Source of the DNA: Dirofilaria immitis
Lineage: Eukaryota; Nematoda; Chromadorea; Rhabditida; Onchocercidae
DNA: 64,000 nt
Assembly (NCBI GenBank): GCA_024305405.1
Contig: JAKNDB010000107.1
Coordinates: 186,001-250,000 of the forward strand
Direction of reading: 5' to 3'
The notes beneath the pieces were generated by a model. The model did not search any database, was not told the DNA's origin, and saw only the letters and a program-made list of their open reading frames with translations. Position numbers and translations under genes: made by a program. Shown in pieces: positions 26,151 to 38,434 of this stretch (within the stretch, counting starts at the first letter, position 1; each line of letters begins with the position of its first letter).

Positions 26151-29100
26151 CTATAGCAATAACGGCCTTCTGAGCAATAACAAAGAAAAAAACAAGGTAT
26201 ACAAGGTATAAATGGAAATTCCTGAACAAGTGATCCACCTCGTTCCTTTCCAAGCAACACCAGAATTGATGGTAGTAGTAGTAGTAGGTGTAATTACGAC
26301 AGCGGAAACAATAGTAAAAGGAGTAGCAGTAGAAGCAACACTATCAGTAGTGGTACTAGTTACAGTTTTTGTATCAAACTGCGAACGCCGTCGTGCTCGA
26401 TGTTTCGTCCACCATTGGGAAACATATCCAACAGGACCAAAAAGTATTTCTGAATGGCACTATCTTGACGATGAGGTACAGCTCTAATTGAATCTGGCGA
26501 TCGCATGAAAATACTAGCAATACTAATCATATAACTTGACAAGGAAGAGATACCACTTGATCTGAAGTTATCTAACTTCTCTTCTACCGCTTCAACACCA
26601 GAAGTTAAACTTCGACGCATTACATGATGATCTTCTACTTCATCGTTCATACTGCCACAGAGATGTCGCCTAATCATACAATGTTGCACAGATGGGAAGA
26701 AATCCTCTTCCTGTTAAAAAATTCTCATAGTAAAAGTAATCTCACATTTACATTAACAAGATTGTGTTAAATTTTGTAAAAATTTAACAACTTTCAAATA
26801 ACTTTATTAAAAACTAATAAAGTTTTAAAATTTTCTCTTTTTGAGAAAGCCTGCTACAAACTCGTACTTCTTCAAAACTCACCAATAAACAATCCTCATG
26901 CATAGGATTGTATAACTTATTGATCAAGAAAACGAAACATCTTGTATATCTCATTCTCCTAATTCCATGATTCGCCAATCTCTTATATTCATAATCCGCA
27001 TGTTTCCAAATTATAGCGACATTTACTATCAAATTCAATAGGTTAGGAATTGATTTAAAAAATTTCACATCATATATGCATTTGAATCTATATGATGACT
27101 TACCTCATTATTTGTTTTAAGGATAGTGCTTAAATAGCTATTAGGCCGATTTTGTTCAGCAGTACGAGTAGTATCAACTTGATTATAAAATTCTTCGAAA
27201 TCACAAGGATGAAGACATGCACATTTAGATGCTATCACTGATTTCTCCTTTGATGTTGAACTTGTGCTAGTTGTTAACTTCATCAGATCTGAATCTCGAT
27301 GAACTGACGGTATATGCAAGTCTATAAATGACATTTTTGTTACATTGCCTATGGTTGTTTGCGTAATTTAAAAACATCAAATATATTTCAACTTAATTTT
27401 TGGAAATTTTTAGAAGGAATGTAATACATAATGCGTTAAAATAGCCTATTAAATTTGATCAAAACCATAACCTCTACACTGGAAACTTGGATGGCCAGCG
27501 TAATCAACAACTTTACTAGTGGCAAGGTGCGGACAAGCTAACTGAACATAGTAGCACCAATTTATGCATGGCGGAACGGACCATAAATTCAATGAATGCA
27601 TGATTAACCATTTCCGGTACCAAATCTGAAATAAAAGAAAGTGAAAAATGAAAATAAGAAGAAATCAAAAGATTTTTTCTTTCAAATTTTTGATAATAAC
27701 GATTGAATTATTAGTGCTTATTTTGTTCACAAATAATGCAATTAAATAGATTCAAATTTTCCCATGAAATTCATAATAATGCTTTGTCAAAAAGCACTCT
27801 GTGATTTAGTAATAAGCTAACAAATGGATCCAATCGTTTTCCGAAATGCTTCTTTTCAAATAGCAGTTCAGAATTCTCAACAGATTTCATTAATGATAAT
27901 GGCGGAATAAAATTTCGATCTGACAAACATTCCAAATATTATTTAGAAATGCTCCTTTTATTGTTAAAAATTTCTAAGAAGATTCATTGCTGAAAAGAGA
28001 AAAAATAAGTGAGAAGATGATCAAGATATGTAGTCGTAATTTTGAAAGGATCAATATTTTTGAGCAGCTTTGATTATCAGAAGAAAATCTGAAATTATCA
28101 AATGTTGATAATTTTAAAGACTGTTATAATTCCTAACATGAATTGTGCAAATATTAATAATATACAATCTTACAATAACTGATTATCGATTAATACTAAA
28201 TTTGAATTCCAACCTTAACTTTCTTATCTTAGACACATCGAATTATTCATACATCATTATTTGATAAGCATATATATACTAATTCTTGACTGTCGATATT
28301 AATATAGAAACAATAGATTTATTGGAAGAAGTTAAAAACTTAACTTTCAAAAAGCAGCTTCTTCAGAGATTCTTACTCTAATTATCGCGCTGAGTAGTGA
28401 TAGACCCGACAGTAATTTGGTAGAATAAATGCAATAAAAACCACCAAAGCAATTATTAATATTACAAATTAAATTATTTTGTTTATATGCCGGACAAGAA
28501 TATTTTCAGTTCTATCAATATTAGTGGTCATATTAACGTGGTCATATAAATAATATTTTAAAACAAATGGGAATGGAAAATAATAAATGGGAATGAAAGA
28601 TTTCGAATCACATAGACGAAGGAATGTTTGCTAAAATAATCGCCAGCAAGAATGAATCGTATAAAATTGATAATTAAAATTATTTCACTGGTTATAGTTT
28701 GCATATGCTATAATTAGAAGAGATCGAATGCATCATTCTATTCATAATAAAACTCTATAAATCCTTTTTCTGTTGATTTTTCCTTCTTTGAAAAACTCTT
28801 TAACTTAATCGATCTATATAATAAAATCTCGAAAAAAGAAATCATAAGTTAGAAGGAAGGGAATGAAATGAAGAACGGACTTTTGCACAAATTTATTTAC
28901 ATAAGCCTAATAAATTCTGAAAAAAGCAACGAGAAAAAGTCTAACAACACCCTTTCTCTTTAACTATTCCCAATCAATCCATCTCGAATTGAATGTCTAA
29001 AAATAAATTAAAACTTGGGCATGAAATCAAATAGCTATAGAAAGGGAATATATAAAACAAAATAATAGATCAAATGCATCGAATGTATATACTTAAAAAG

Positions 29101-31913
29101 AAGTGAAAAAGAAAAAGATGTATGGGAGAAAATTTGAATGAAATTTTTCATTACTAACATAGTATGAATATAAAAGAAATTAATTATAAATAATATAAAA
29201 ATAAAATTTATGGATAAAAATAAAAATAAAACGATGAAAAATTATTGGGTTTAAAATGGGAAGCAATTGCATAATGTTATATATTGCGCGATGTTTATAA
29301 GTAAATATATTAAATTGTCAATGCAAAACAAATGAATTTACATCTATTGAAAGCACTTCTGTAATTAAAAAAAGTATGGGAAATTCTCACTAAACATAGC
29401 AATTTTTGCTTGAAAAGGATAGGAGGATTGAAGAAGAGTTTTGAGACTGACTGAATAAGAAGAATATGGCTCAAAATGAGAGGGAATGGAGAAATGATGC
29501 ATCACCATCTTTTGATCGAGAATTCTGAATGTAAAATAAAATTAAAATAATCGGATGTGAAGGCAAAGTGAGAAAACATATATTCAGATGAAGTACGCAT
29601 TTTGATAGAAAAGTTTTCAGCATAAAGAAATGCAGATTTTGAAAGAATCCTTAAAACTAATTTACTCATCAATTTCCATTTATGTTAACAGGCTTTTTTT
29701 CTTCTTTTTCTTTAAACAACTTTTATAAGGAATATGAAATAAAGGAAGGGAGCTCCAAGATTGTCACGATTTTCAACATATAATATAATATTGTGCATAA
29801 TTAATGTGTTGAATATAAGGCTTTTTATTGAATATTTAAATTTTTCTTTAAAGGATTTCTATCTGAAATATTAAATCAAAATCCAAATGACAACTTGACC
29901 GTTTATATAAAACCTTTATTTCCTTATTTTTTTCTGATATTGGCATACAATGAAGAAATTATCAAAATGGTTTGATTAAGGCACTAACTTTGCAATCAGT
30001 ACAAGAGCCATTAGGTGAAAAAGGCCTTGTTGCACTAGCAGTATCCACAGCCAACATACAATCAAATCGGTGTAGCGTGAGGTTAAATTCTTCATATGCT
30101 TTATCCACTCTCTTTAAACCTCGATCAATCTGAAAATAGGAAAATAAGTCAATAAAACATATACCTTTATTAATTGCATTGAATTTTCCACTTTCTCTAC
30201 TTTTTCTCTTCACTAATAATTTTTGAAGATTACAAGAAAAAGTGACGCAAAACTTCTATTTTTTTTTCGTTAAAAGAACAGATTAAACGTATACAATACT
30301 TAGAAAGCAACATTGATTATTTTTTCCTTTAATCAGGAGAAATCAGGAGAAATAATTAAATTTACAAAATGTTAAAGTGATTAGACAACCAAGTAAAAGA
30401 TCAAGTAAATGATCAATTCAAAAAAGATTGATATAATTTAAAAAAAAAAAAGAAGAAATACAGGAGAAATCTAAAAGGAGAAAATTATCTTATATCTCTA
30501 CACTGAAAAGATCAATTGAAAAGCATGAGTCGGATTTCGAATTTTCATGATCAGAACGAAAATATGATTGAAATTTATTTTCTATAAATTCTCGAGTTTT
30601 TTCTAAGGCATTATTTAAAATAATACAAATAAAATGATTGGAGCCTATAAGAAAAAATTACTAAACCTTTTGGAAGCAAGAAAGGCACTGCTGAGCACCT
30701 GCTGGAGCTAAGATACAAGCCTGTCCCTCTACATCTGCACGAAGAAATTTGGCTTGCACTCGCAGATCCGCTTCGTTATTGATATATCTAGGTATGAGGC
30801 GGAATAACTGTGCAGCTTTGATATTATTTTCTTCTAAACAATCACGATTGAAGATGGAAATTTTACGAAGAAACTGATATCGTGCCCATGGTGATAATTC
30901 ACACAAATCATTGGGTGTCACTGAAGACCATATGTAACAAAAGGAATCTAGTGTTAATCCTAGTCGCACAGAAGTTGAGCGAAAGTGCCTCAGGAATGGA
31001 TTCGAATAGGCTGATGTTGAATCATTAGTAGACTTGGTACTAGTACTAATAGATGTTAGATGTTTAGAGGATTGTTCTAGAAGCACGATATTCGCAACAT
31101 CATCCTGCGTGTGCTTCATATCATTCGAATTCAGCGATTTACTAACAGTTGCACGTACAGACAATCCTGTTGCTGCGAAACAAGCTAATAGCGAAAATGC
31201 GTGCCAATAAATGAATAATTTTAAATTTGCATGCAAAATGCATCGGCTTTGTTGCTGATAGCGATAATGATGACGGATGTGATTCTTGGAACGGATGAAT
31301 GATGATGATAATGATGGTGATAATGATGATGTTTGTGGTGATGATAATGATGACGATGATGACGATGATGATGATAATGATGATGATGAAGATGAAGATG
31401 AGGCAGTGTTGTACTGTTGCGTGGAAGTACGCTTGAGGTCACGATATGACTGATAAACGATTCTCTGCTTGCTAAAACAACAATTTTCCTCTTCTTCTCT
31501 TCCTGATAAATTATTCCCATAAGATGTTGAGATCAACAATGATCGTTTATTCTTTGTCACTAGTAAATATTTACCCGACTGTGAACAATTATCGAATTCT
31601 ATTATAGTATTATTTACTTTTGAATCACCTTTATTATGCAACTTGTTGATAGTTTGTTGTTGCCTATGATAGCAATAATACCTCTGATTCCATTCAATTT
31701 CACTTTGTTCATTTGGCCAAATGATTTTCTTATAATCCCAGTAGTAATAATTGCTATCAACAGGAGAATCTATATTGCATGATGATATTGTACAAGTAGT
31801 TGAAATATTTTTACACCAGTTATTACGATATTTTCAGCAACAGCGTTAGCACAAGTTGAAGTTATCACTCCAACTGCATTACTGCTTCGCTTCTTTTCTT
31901 TACCGGCATGCAT
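26151..31913 (-). CDS. nlf-1: NLF-1 / FAM155 (Mid1-like) NALCN channel auxiliary factor
   Basis: This family (C. elegans NLF-1, mammalian FAM155A/B) assists folding, trafficking and function of the NALCN/NCA sodium leak channel in neurons. Exons on the minus strand: 31913-31817, 31769-30667, 30129-29989, 27625-27472, 27348-27104, 26710-26554 and 26449-26151, all in phase, 731 aa. The N-terminus is long and low-complexity, with a Ser run near residues 156-191, then a single hydrophobic segment at 216-238 (FIYWHAFSLLACFAATGLSV). The Cys-rich domain follows: CILAPAGAQQCLSCFQK, RVDKAYEEFNLTLHRFDC, NGSCTDCK, then PPCINWCYYVQLACPHL and DYAGHPSFQC, which match the FAM155 core in order and spacing. 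A Thr-rich stretch and a hydrophobic tail (ISIYTLYTLFFSLLLRRPLL) close the protein, as in FAM155A. The 2.36-kb intron separates exons 3 and 4. The first exon and last intron are the least certain parts; the only in-frame alternative to exon 1 lacks an ATG. Confidence 0.85.
26450..26553 (-). other. optional 104-bp intron deciding the nlf-1 C-terminus
   Basis: With GTATCT at 26553 and TTCAG at 26450 removed, the frame runs on for 99 codons to a hydrophobic tail. If it is retained the frame stays open through it and stops at 26360-26362, giving a shorter C-terminus with no terminal hydrophobic segment. The spliced form resembles the tail of FAM155A and is preferred. Confidence 0.55.
31770..31816 (-). 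other. 47-bp intron in the nlf-1 5' coding region
   Basis: The donor G|GTGTAA at 31816 and acceptor CAATATAG ending at 31770 bound a T/A-rich 47-bp segment, the size typical of the smallest nematode introns. Both sides agree in phase 1. It is needed because the long second exon has no in-frame ATG before its upstream stop. Confidence 0.55.
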
Positions 31914-31919
31914 TGTCGT

Positions 31920-31937
31920 GGCGCGCTTGCGCGCGCC
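31920..31937 (-). promoter_or_regulatory. GC-only hairpin with GCAA tetraloop just 5' of the nlf-1 start
   Basis: On the sense (minus) strand GGCGCGC-GCAA-GCGCGCC folds to a seven-pair G/C stem closed by a GNRA-type tetraloop. It lies six nucleotides before the predicted ATG at 31913 and sits in a small CpG-rich patch in DNA that is otherwise very poor in CpG. As RNA it would be very stable and could slow scanning ribosomes; as DNA it is a CpG-dense promoter-like patch. Function is inferred only. Confidence 0.6.
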
Positions 31938-33783
31938 TATACATATTATCGCATTTAAACAGTTAGCGACGTAGCCGCTAAAGTTGCGGATGCTAATGCA
32001 GCTAAACTGGCTGATGTGGATTGTTGAATACAAATACGCAAGTCCGGTAAAATGTTTCGAATGGCGATTTCAGCGATTGCTATAGTGATATTCTTGTTTT
32101 GAGAATTTCCGAAAGGATGATCGACGTGCAACGTATTGCTGCTAGCTATGAATTCACTAATTTTGATCCAAAATTTACGAAGAAATTTGAAGTCAAAAAA
32201 TCTAACACTGAGCTTTCCTGTGAATAATTGCAGGATTTTTAAGCAAAGTGTAAGGAGAAGAATTTATACGAATGAAATGTGTAAAATGGAACAGGAATCC
32301 AACAGTCAATTATGTGCTTCTGTAAGCGAACCTTATAAGGCTCAAAACTTTTAATCAGCTTGTAATAATACTTTCATCGAAATAATCCATTATTTATTAT
32401 GACCTGAAAATAAAGAAATTTAAATGAAATTTAAGGAGCTAACGATGAAGCAATAAATAGAAGTACTCAGTGAATAGCATAGTAAAGGACAATCATTAGT
32501 TAAAGTTTTCTTGAAGAATCTCGAGATTGTAGGGAGATTGAGGAATTGTTTCGGTAGACATAGATCAAATTAATATGGTACTTTATAACTAATTTTCAAT
32601 GAAGTGAAATAAATAAATCATTTCAAAATAATCAATAATCATAGTTATCAATAAAATTTACCGTTATAACCTGATCATATAATGTTTACGAAGCAAAATC
32701 AAAATATTAATCCTTCTTTTTATTTTGAAAATGCTACCAAAAATTTGGCCTGTCTAATTAGCTCTACGACGAGCATAAACGAACTTTCTGCGAATTATGT
32801 TTTAGATTCTACTAATCACTTTTAACATGAAAAATGAAAAAATTAGATGGATGTAGAAAGAACTACTGAAGATATGTTATCATAGAGAAGAAGTATGATG
32901 CTTCGAGCGATAATTTCAATAATGAAAACTTCAGATATAAAGCTTTTTTATCAAAACAATTCTGAAACTTCTCATACATTGAAAGGTTAATTAAGAATGA
33001 AAATAAACATATTTAGCAAACTTTTCGTAATATTTAATAATTCGAATGATAGAATATTTATTTTTTTTCTTAAAAAAAGTATAAAAAGATGATAATAATT
33101 AGTAATGAAAATAGCAAAAAAGAATGTTTTCAAATGAAATAAAAATTTCAAAATGATAAATTTATATTTTAACTATCTAAATATTTATTTTAAAAAAATA
33201 AAATATTTTGTTTCATATATGATAATGGACAATTATGAATGTATCACGAAATTTTATAAACTTTTTCTGCTTGATTTCATATCCGATTCAACTATAATAT
33301 TTGTTTGTTTTTTCTTTTTGTTTTGAAATGATAAATATTTTAAGTTTAATAAATTTCCAAGTGTACTACTGAATTATCGGAACAGTACAAAATGAAGCTT
33401 TTGATAATCGTAATTAAATACGATTCGGATAGATGTAGTTTTGAAATAGTAGTAATAAGAATATAATAATGATTGATAGCATCCGATTTTGATTTTGATT
33501 TTGATACTATATAAAATGGCAAATTCTATATTTTTCGTTTCTCAACAACAAAAGATAATTCAACTATATCGATCGTAAATAGCAATATATTTAATAAAAA
33601 TGTATTCTATTCTAACATGCAAAATAATTATTGAAAAAGTATACTTATGCTATATGAACTTATAAAAGATTTAGGAATGTATGTAATCGATGGTATCGTA
33701 TAGTTAAAAATGAATCATCCAATAAATCGGATATGAAATCAAGCAGAAAAACTTTAGATAACTATTATATATATACATACATA

Positions 33784-33903
33784 TGCCAGTTATCCCAACA
33801 ACATCCAAACTTGCTAGGATTGCATAAACTGAATCCTCAGGACAAAAGCGATAAGGAGGATCAGAGCTTGAATTCATCTTTGCTTCCCTCAGTGAATTCC
33901 CAG
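33784..33903 (+). other. candidate orphan exon
   Basis: A 120-bp segment of near-balanced composition lies between an acceptor-like ATATATGCCAG and a donor-like CCCAG|GTCTTC. One frame is open throughout (LSQQHPNLLGLHKLNPQDK, then an acidic and Ser-rich stretch ending SLLPSVNSQ) and it is 40 codons long. No neighbouring exon on the plus strand was identified, so the gene it might belong to is unknown. Confidence 0.25.
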
Positions 33904-35037
33904 GTCTTCCGCAAAGACTCAGAAATATTTGGTATATATATACTCGGTATATATATATAAATATATGTATATATCGATTGATCGGAATTCTAATTTATAT
34001 CTGATACGCTTTTCAAAGAATAAATGTTTGAAGATAATTATTTCTAAACAACTGAAATAATTGATGTATAATTAAAGATAAAAAAGCAATGGCTGTCTAA
34101 TAGGAAATAATTAACGGTTGACATTCTCATCACTTATTATTATTATGCCCTATTGAAAGATAAATTATGAAGAAACTATTCCTTCTACTCTTTTCACTTT
34201 TTGCTTCAACAAAGGTCATATGTTAGGAAGAGCAGACAGATAGTATTAATGAATGATGAGCAAGTCAATGAACTATATGTATATATATATATAGGTCATT
34301 ATAAATATAAATGTAAATTTAATTGAACTCATAAACATGCATGCATGTATGCATGCACGCCTACGCATAATTGCATGCAATAGCAAATATGAATAACATG
34401 CAGTATGAATGAGTAAATGAAAGTTACTATACTTCTTATTCAAAAGACTAGTTTTTTTTCTGCATTTTGAAAATGTTGAAAAAACAAAACGGGTCGTCGA
34501 AAAAAATCAATGAATAAATGGAAAGAAGGACAGCAGCTGAATGCCACTCAGCTTTAATGCAAAAGCATAAGGCTGAGGTAGATTAGTTCGGAAGGAAGGG
34601 AAGAGGAAGAAGAGTTCACTCCAGGATGATAAATGGCCAAACGAGAGGAATGGTTATTTTCTGTGTAATGCAGCCCAGGACCCATTTCAGCAGCTTTCGA
34701 AATGTCACTAAATGTGCGGCTGAGCGACTCAAAAAATACTTCCACTTAATAAAATAAGCAAAACTTTTTGCATTGGCTTTTTATACATCGAATGAGCTTA
34801 CTTATAAGGTGCCTATTCGTATGCTTTAGTTATCACAGCATATCCTCTCTTACTAATCGATATTTTGCATTTTTCACTATTAGAAAAATTGAAAATAATC
34901 AATCGATTGAAAATACGAAAATGATGAAATTCAAAAAGCTAATCTTCATAATTAAACATTCATGAATAGTTAGACAGCTTGTATCATATAATTGAGTGAT
35001 TTCTCAACTATTTTTTGACATGCAATTATATCAAAAA

Positions 35038-35081
<44 letters not shown>

Positions 35082-35086
35082 CGATG
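35038..35086. repeat. (GAT)n microsatellite
   Basis: About 15 GAT triplets with one GAC near the 3' end, in AT-rich intergenic DNA. Confidence 0.95.
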
Positions 35087-35474
35087 AATCAAATATCTAA
35101 ATTAACATCATTCTCTTCGAATATTCTAATGGATTGATTCCAAATGATGCACAATTTGCTTAAATGTCTTTTCAAGAATATTCATATTTCTTAACATATC
35201 AGAAGCGACACTCTAAATATTCAATCAAATGCGAAGTTAATCAAATGTGACAAATAATCACTAACTCTCGAAAAAAAATAGGAAAAATTTGGAGTATTAA
35301 AATGAAACAATATTTCCCATTGGACATTAAAAATGTCTTTTACCTATACACGTATACATATATGCTTGCATGCATGCAGCATTCATGCATGTATGCATAT
35401 GCATGCATATGTATATACAACATGTGCATGTATATGTTCATAATGTATTGTGCATTTTCTTGTTATGCTACAAT

Positions 35475-35521
35475 AAAGGAAGGAAGGAAGGAAGGAAGGA
35501 AGAAAGGAAGGAAGAAAGGAT
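35475..35521. repeat. (GGAA)n microsatellite
   Basis: Purine-only tetranucleotide repeat of about 11 units with GAAA variants. The Lys/Glu/Gly-rich frame over it is repeat-derived. Confidence 0.9.
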
Positions 35522-35892
35522 AAAGAAGAATGGAGTAGAAGAAGAGAAATCTTTTCCTGGGCCGCAAAAAGAAAAATCAGGCAGAGTTTACTCTCTTCCT
35601 GCAGGGTTGTGTTATTTTACATCCTTCAGGCAAATTAACAGTTCAGCCATCTCTCAAAATTATCAAATCCTTTTCTCACGCTTGCTCTCGATGTATGTGA
35701 TACATTGGCCAAATAGATCATAAAATGAAACATTCCTTTTTCTTAATTTTAATTAGCCAAAAGATTTGTCTTTTCAGTTAGTCAGCTTACGACAGTATAT
35801 AATATAATAGATTCTGAAACTTGAATCATTAATAAAGCGAATATATTTGATAATATTTTTCTCGAACATATGTATTGTTCGGTTTAAATTCC

Positions 35893-35962
35893 TTCCTCTC
35901 TCTCTCTTTCCCTCTCTCTCTCTCCTTTCTCTCTCTCCTTCTCTCTCTCTCTTTCCCTCTTT
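35893..35962. repeat. (CT)n polypyrimidine tract
   Basis: About 70 bp of CT dinucleotides with TTCC interruptions. The minus-strand Arg/Glu frame is an artefact of it. Confidence 0.9.
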
Positions 35963-36548
35963 GTTTCTTTATCTCTCAAGGGATTTAATATTGTGAAATG
36001 TTCCAAGAAGAATAATGTAACGATATAATCTTCGATAAACAAAATCATATATGAATAGCAGAACACCTGAAAAGCTATCTGGATTTGATAAATTCCCGGA
36101 AAAGAAATTGTTCGATTTTACGAGATAAATAGCATTTTCATTTTTAGCTCATCTTAAAATACTATATTTAACTCTAATTACTCTTTGTTTTTTCAAGCAT
36201 TTATCTTATTGATTACAAATCTCGATAATAATTAATCTCGAGAAAGATTAATATATCTAATACTTTTATTTGACCAATATAATTTCGTAATCTCAATTCA
36301 ACGAACTTTTTTTTACTAAATTAAAATTAAAAATATATTTAATAGGGAAACGTGGAAAATAAGATTAAAATGATGGACAAATAATATCTTAAATATCTAT
36401 ATAAGTAGTTGGAGAAAAAAACAATGAGATCTTTTGTTCCTGAAACAGACAGTTTTTTATCAATTAGACTAAATGCATCCTAGCCTAGGATCAGCTTTTC
36501 TAGCCTAGCTTAAAAGACTCTTCAAGCTCTAAATCTATTTTCCTCATA

Positions 36549-36576
36549 TAGAATATATATATATATATATATATAT
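36549..36576. repeat. (AT)n microsatellite
   Basis: A run of about 14 AT dinucleotides followed directly by a less AT-rich segment (GGCCGTAGTC). Confidence 0.9.
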
Positions 36577-38260
36577 TGGCCGTAGTCTTTCCTTCCTAGT
36601 CTTTTAATATTGGAACTGTGTAAGTGAAAGAAGCAATCTGCATTGGTAAAATGGATTGAGGCGAACAATGGGATAAACGGGACGCATTTTATGAACAAAG
36701 TATCCCAGGGGTATTCATGAATTTTTATACAGCCAAATAAATCATAGGTTTGCTGTCCTATCCTGAATTGTTCCAGCCTGATATAATCAGCCTGTTCTAG
36801 TTCAAAATATCTTCGGGTTTATTTTCAATTTCATTATTCTATACCAATAATAGATTCATACTGAAATTATTTTGATATAATGACAGGCTTTTTCATTCAA
36901 GATTGATCAAAGTGTTTATCAAATTAGTCATTTACTGATACAGTACTCATCAGTACCACAGCCATAAGTATATATCAATGAATCAAGAAGGCATATCAAC
37001 GATTGCCAGAATCAACCATATCTCACATATCTTCCACCAACATCAATAATTTTGATGATTCTACTTAAAAACAACAGATATTAAATGTTGAATCTAACCA
37101 GCAAGTTACAATAAGTCAACAGAGATCAGGCTGATAATTAAAGATAGCTAATCAAGTTGATGAGATGATAATGTCGTTTATTAATATTTACAAGTAAATT
37201 TGGCTTCTTGTTGATTATGATTTACCATTCGGTAGAATGGATAACCATTGAAAGTTATGCTATCAGAACGATGAAAAAAAATAATAGCATTCGTGTTAAT
37301 TACATCATATCATTATATCACTTCTGATAAAAGCATTATCAATGCTGAATAATGTTAGATATGATAAAATGAAAAGAAATGAAGAAACAAGAAAAGTACG
37401 TTATAGATCTATCATACATTTCTTCAACTTATCTTTTAGTTTCATAAATTAGTAGAAATCCTCGGAAATTTGCAGAAAATAGTTCATGCATCATAGAAAA
37501 TTTGTACTGATAATTGAATCAAATAAACCTATGATAAGTTATCAAAAGTTAGTATAATCAAGTGATTACACTCAATACTTTGAATAATTTTCTTCCAAAA
37601 CAAACACATATGCTATATTATATCAACTTTTTCCCGAATTAATTAATAGTGTTTTAGGAAAATGTAAAAGCATTTTATCTAAGGTCAAATGATGTTCATA
37701 ATCAGTTAAAAATATACCATTATTCGATCATATCGCGTATTGAAGGTAAGAAATATATAATTATATATATGATAAATCTAATCAACACTGAACTTGCTCT
37801 TTCACCTTATGACTCTGCTTTCTCATTAAATGCTACACTTTTAAGTCAAGATGATAAGTTCTATCGAGAAATATAACTATCATAATTGATCATTCATTCA
37901 AAATAATGAAATCATAATGCTGATAAGATAGCGCAAAGAATATGATGAAATATCGGGAAAAAGTTCAAGATACAGGTGAAAATTCTATCTGTTATTACAT
38001 CATTAAATTATTGAAACCAACAAATGATAACGATTTTGATTTTTTAACTTATCAAAATAGAAATTTTATTGTATTGCTATGAATGAAAGATACAGGTAAA
38101 ATAAAAATGAAATTAAAAATAACTGAAATGTTATTATCTAATAATAATATTATTATTCTTACTTCTGTTTAATAAAAGTCATAGTTGTCCAGCGAAACAG
38201 ATTCGAAAATTTTCAAAAATATATAATTCGTGAAAATACATATTGACGATTAATGTTCAA

Positions 38261-38434
38261 TCATTTGATAAATGATTATGAATAGTTAATCATTTGATAA
38301 ATGATTATGAATAGTTAATCATTTGATAAATGATTATGAATAGTTAATCATTTGATAAATGATTATGAATAGTTAATCATTTGATAAATGATTATGAATA
38401 GTTAATCATTTGATAAATGATTATGAATAGCTAG
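38261..38434. repeat. 29-bp palindromic minisatellite, six copies
   Basis: Units start at 38261, 38290, 38319, 38348, 38377 and 38406, exactly 29 bp apart and almost identical. Each contains ATCATTTGATAAATGAT, a perfect inverted repeat (ATCATTT / AAATGAT around GAT), followed by TATGAATAGTTA. The homogeneity points to recent expansion. No spacer diversity exists, so it is not a CRISPR-type array. Confidence 0.95.

Noticed and set aside
26212..26487. 91-codon plus-strand frame with poly-Val
   Set aside because: It is antisense to the last nlf-1 exons; the Val run is the complement of the Thr-rich stretch.
31221..31520. His-rich 99-codon minus-strand frame
   Set aside because: It is the shifted frame of the nlf-1 Ser run.
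35884..36066. Arg/Glu repeat protein
   Set aside because: It is the translation of the (CT)n tract.
38261..38434. CRISPR-like regular array
   Set aside because: The units are contiguous with no unique spacers, in a eukaryotic genome; it is a minisatellite.
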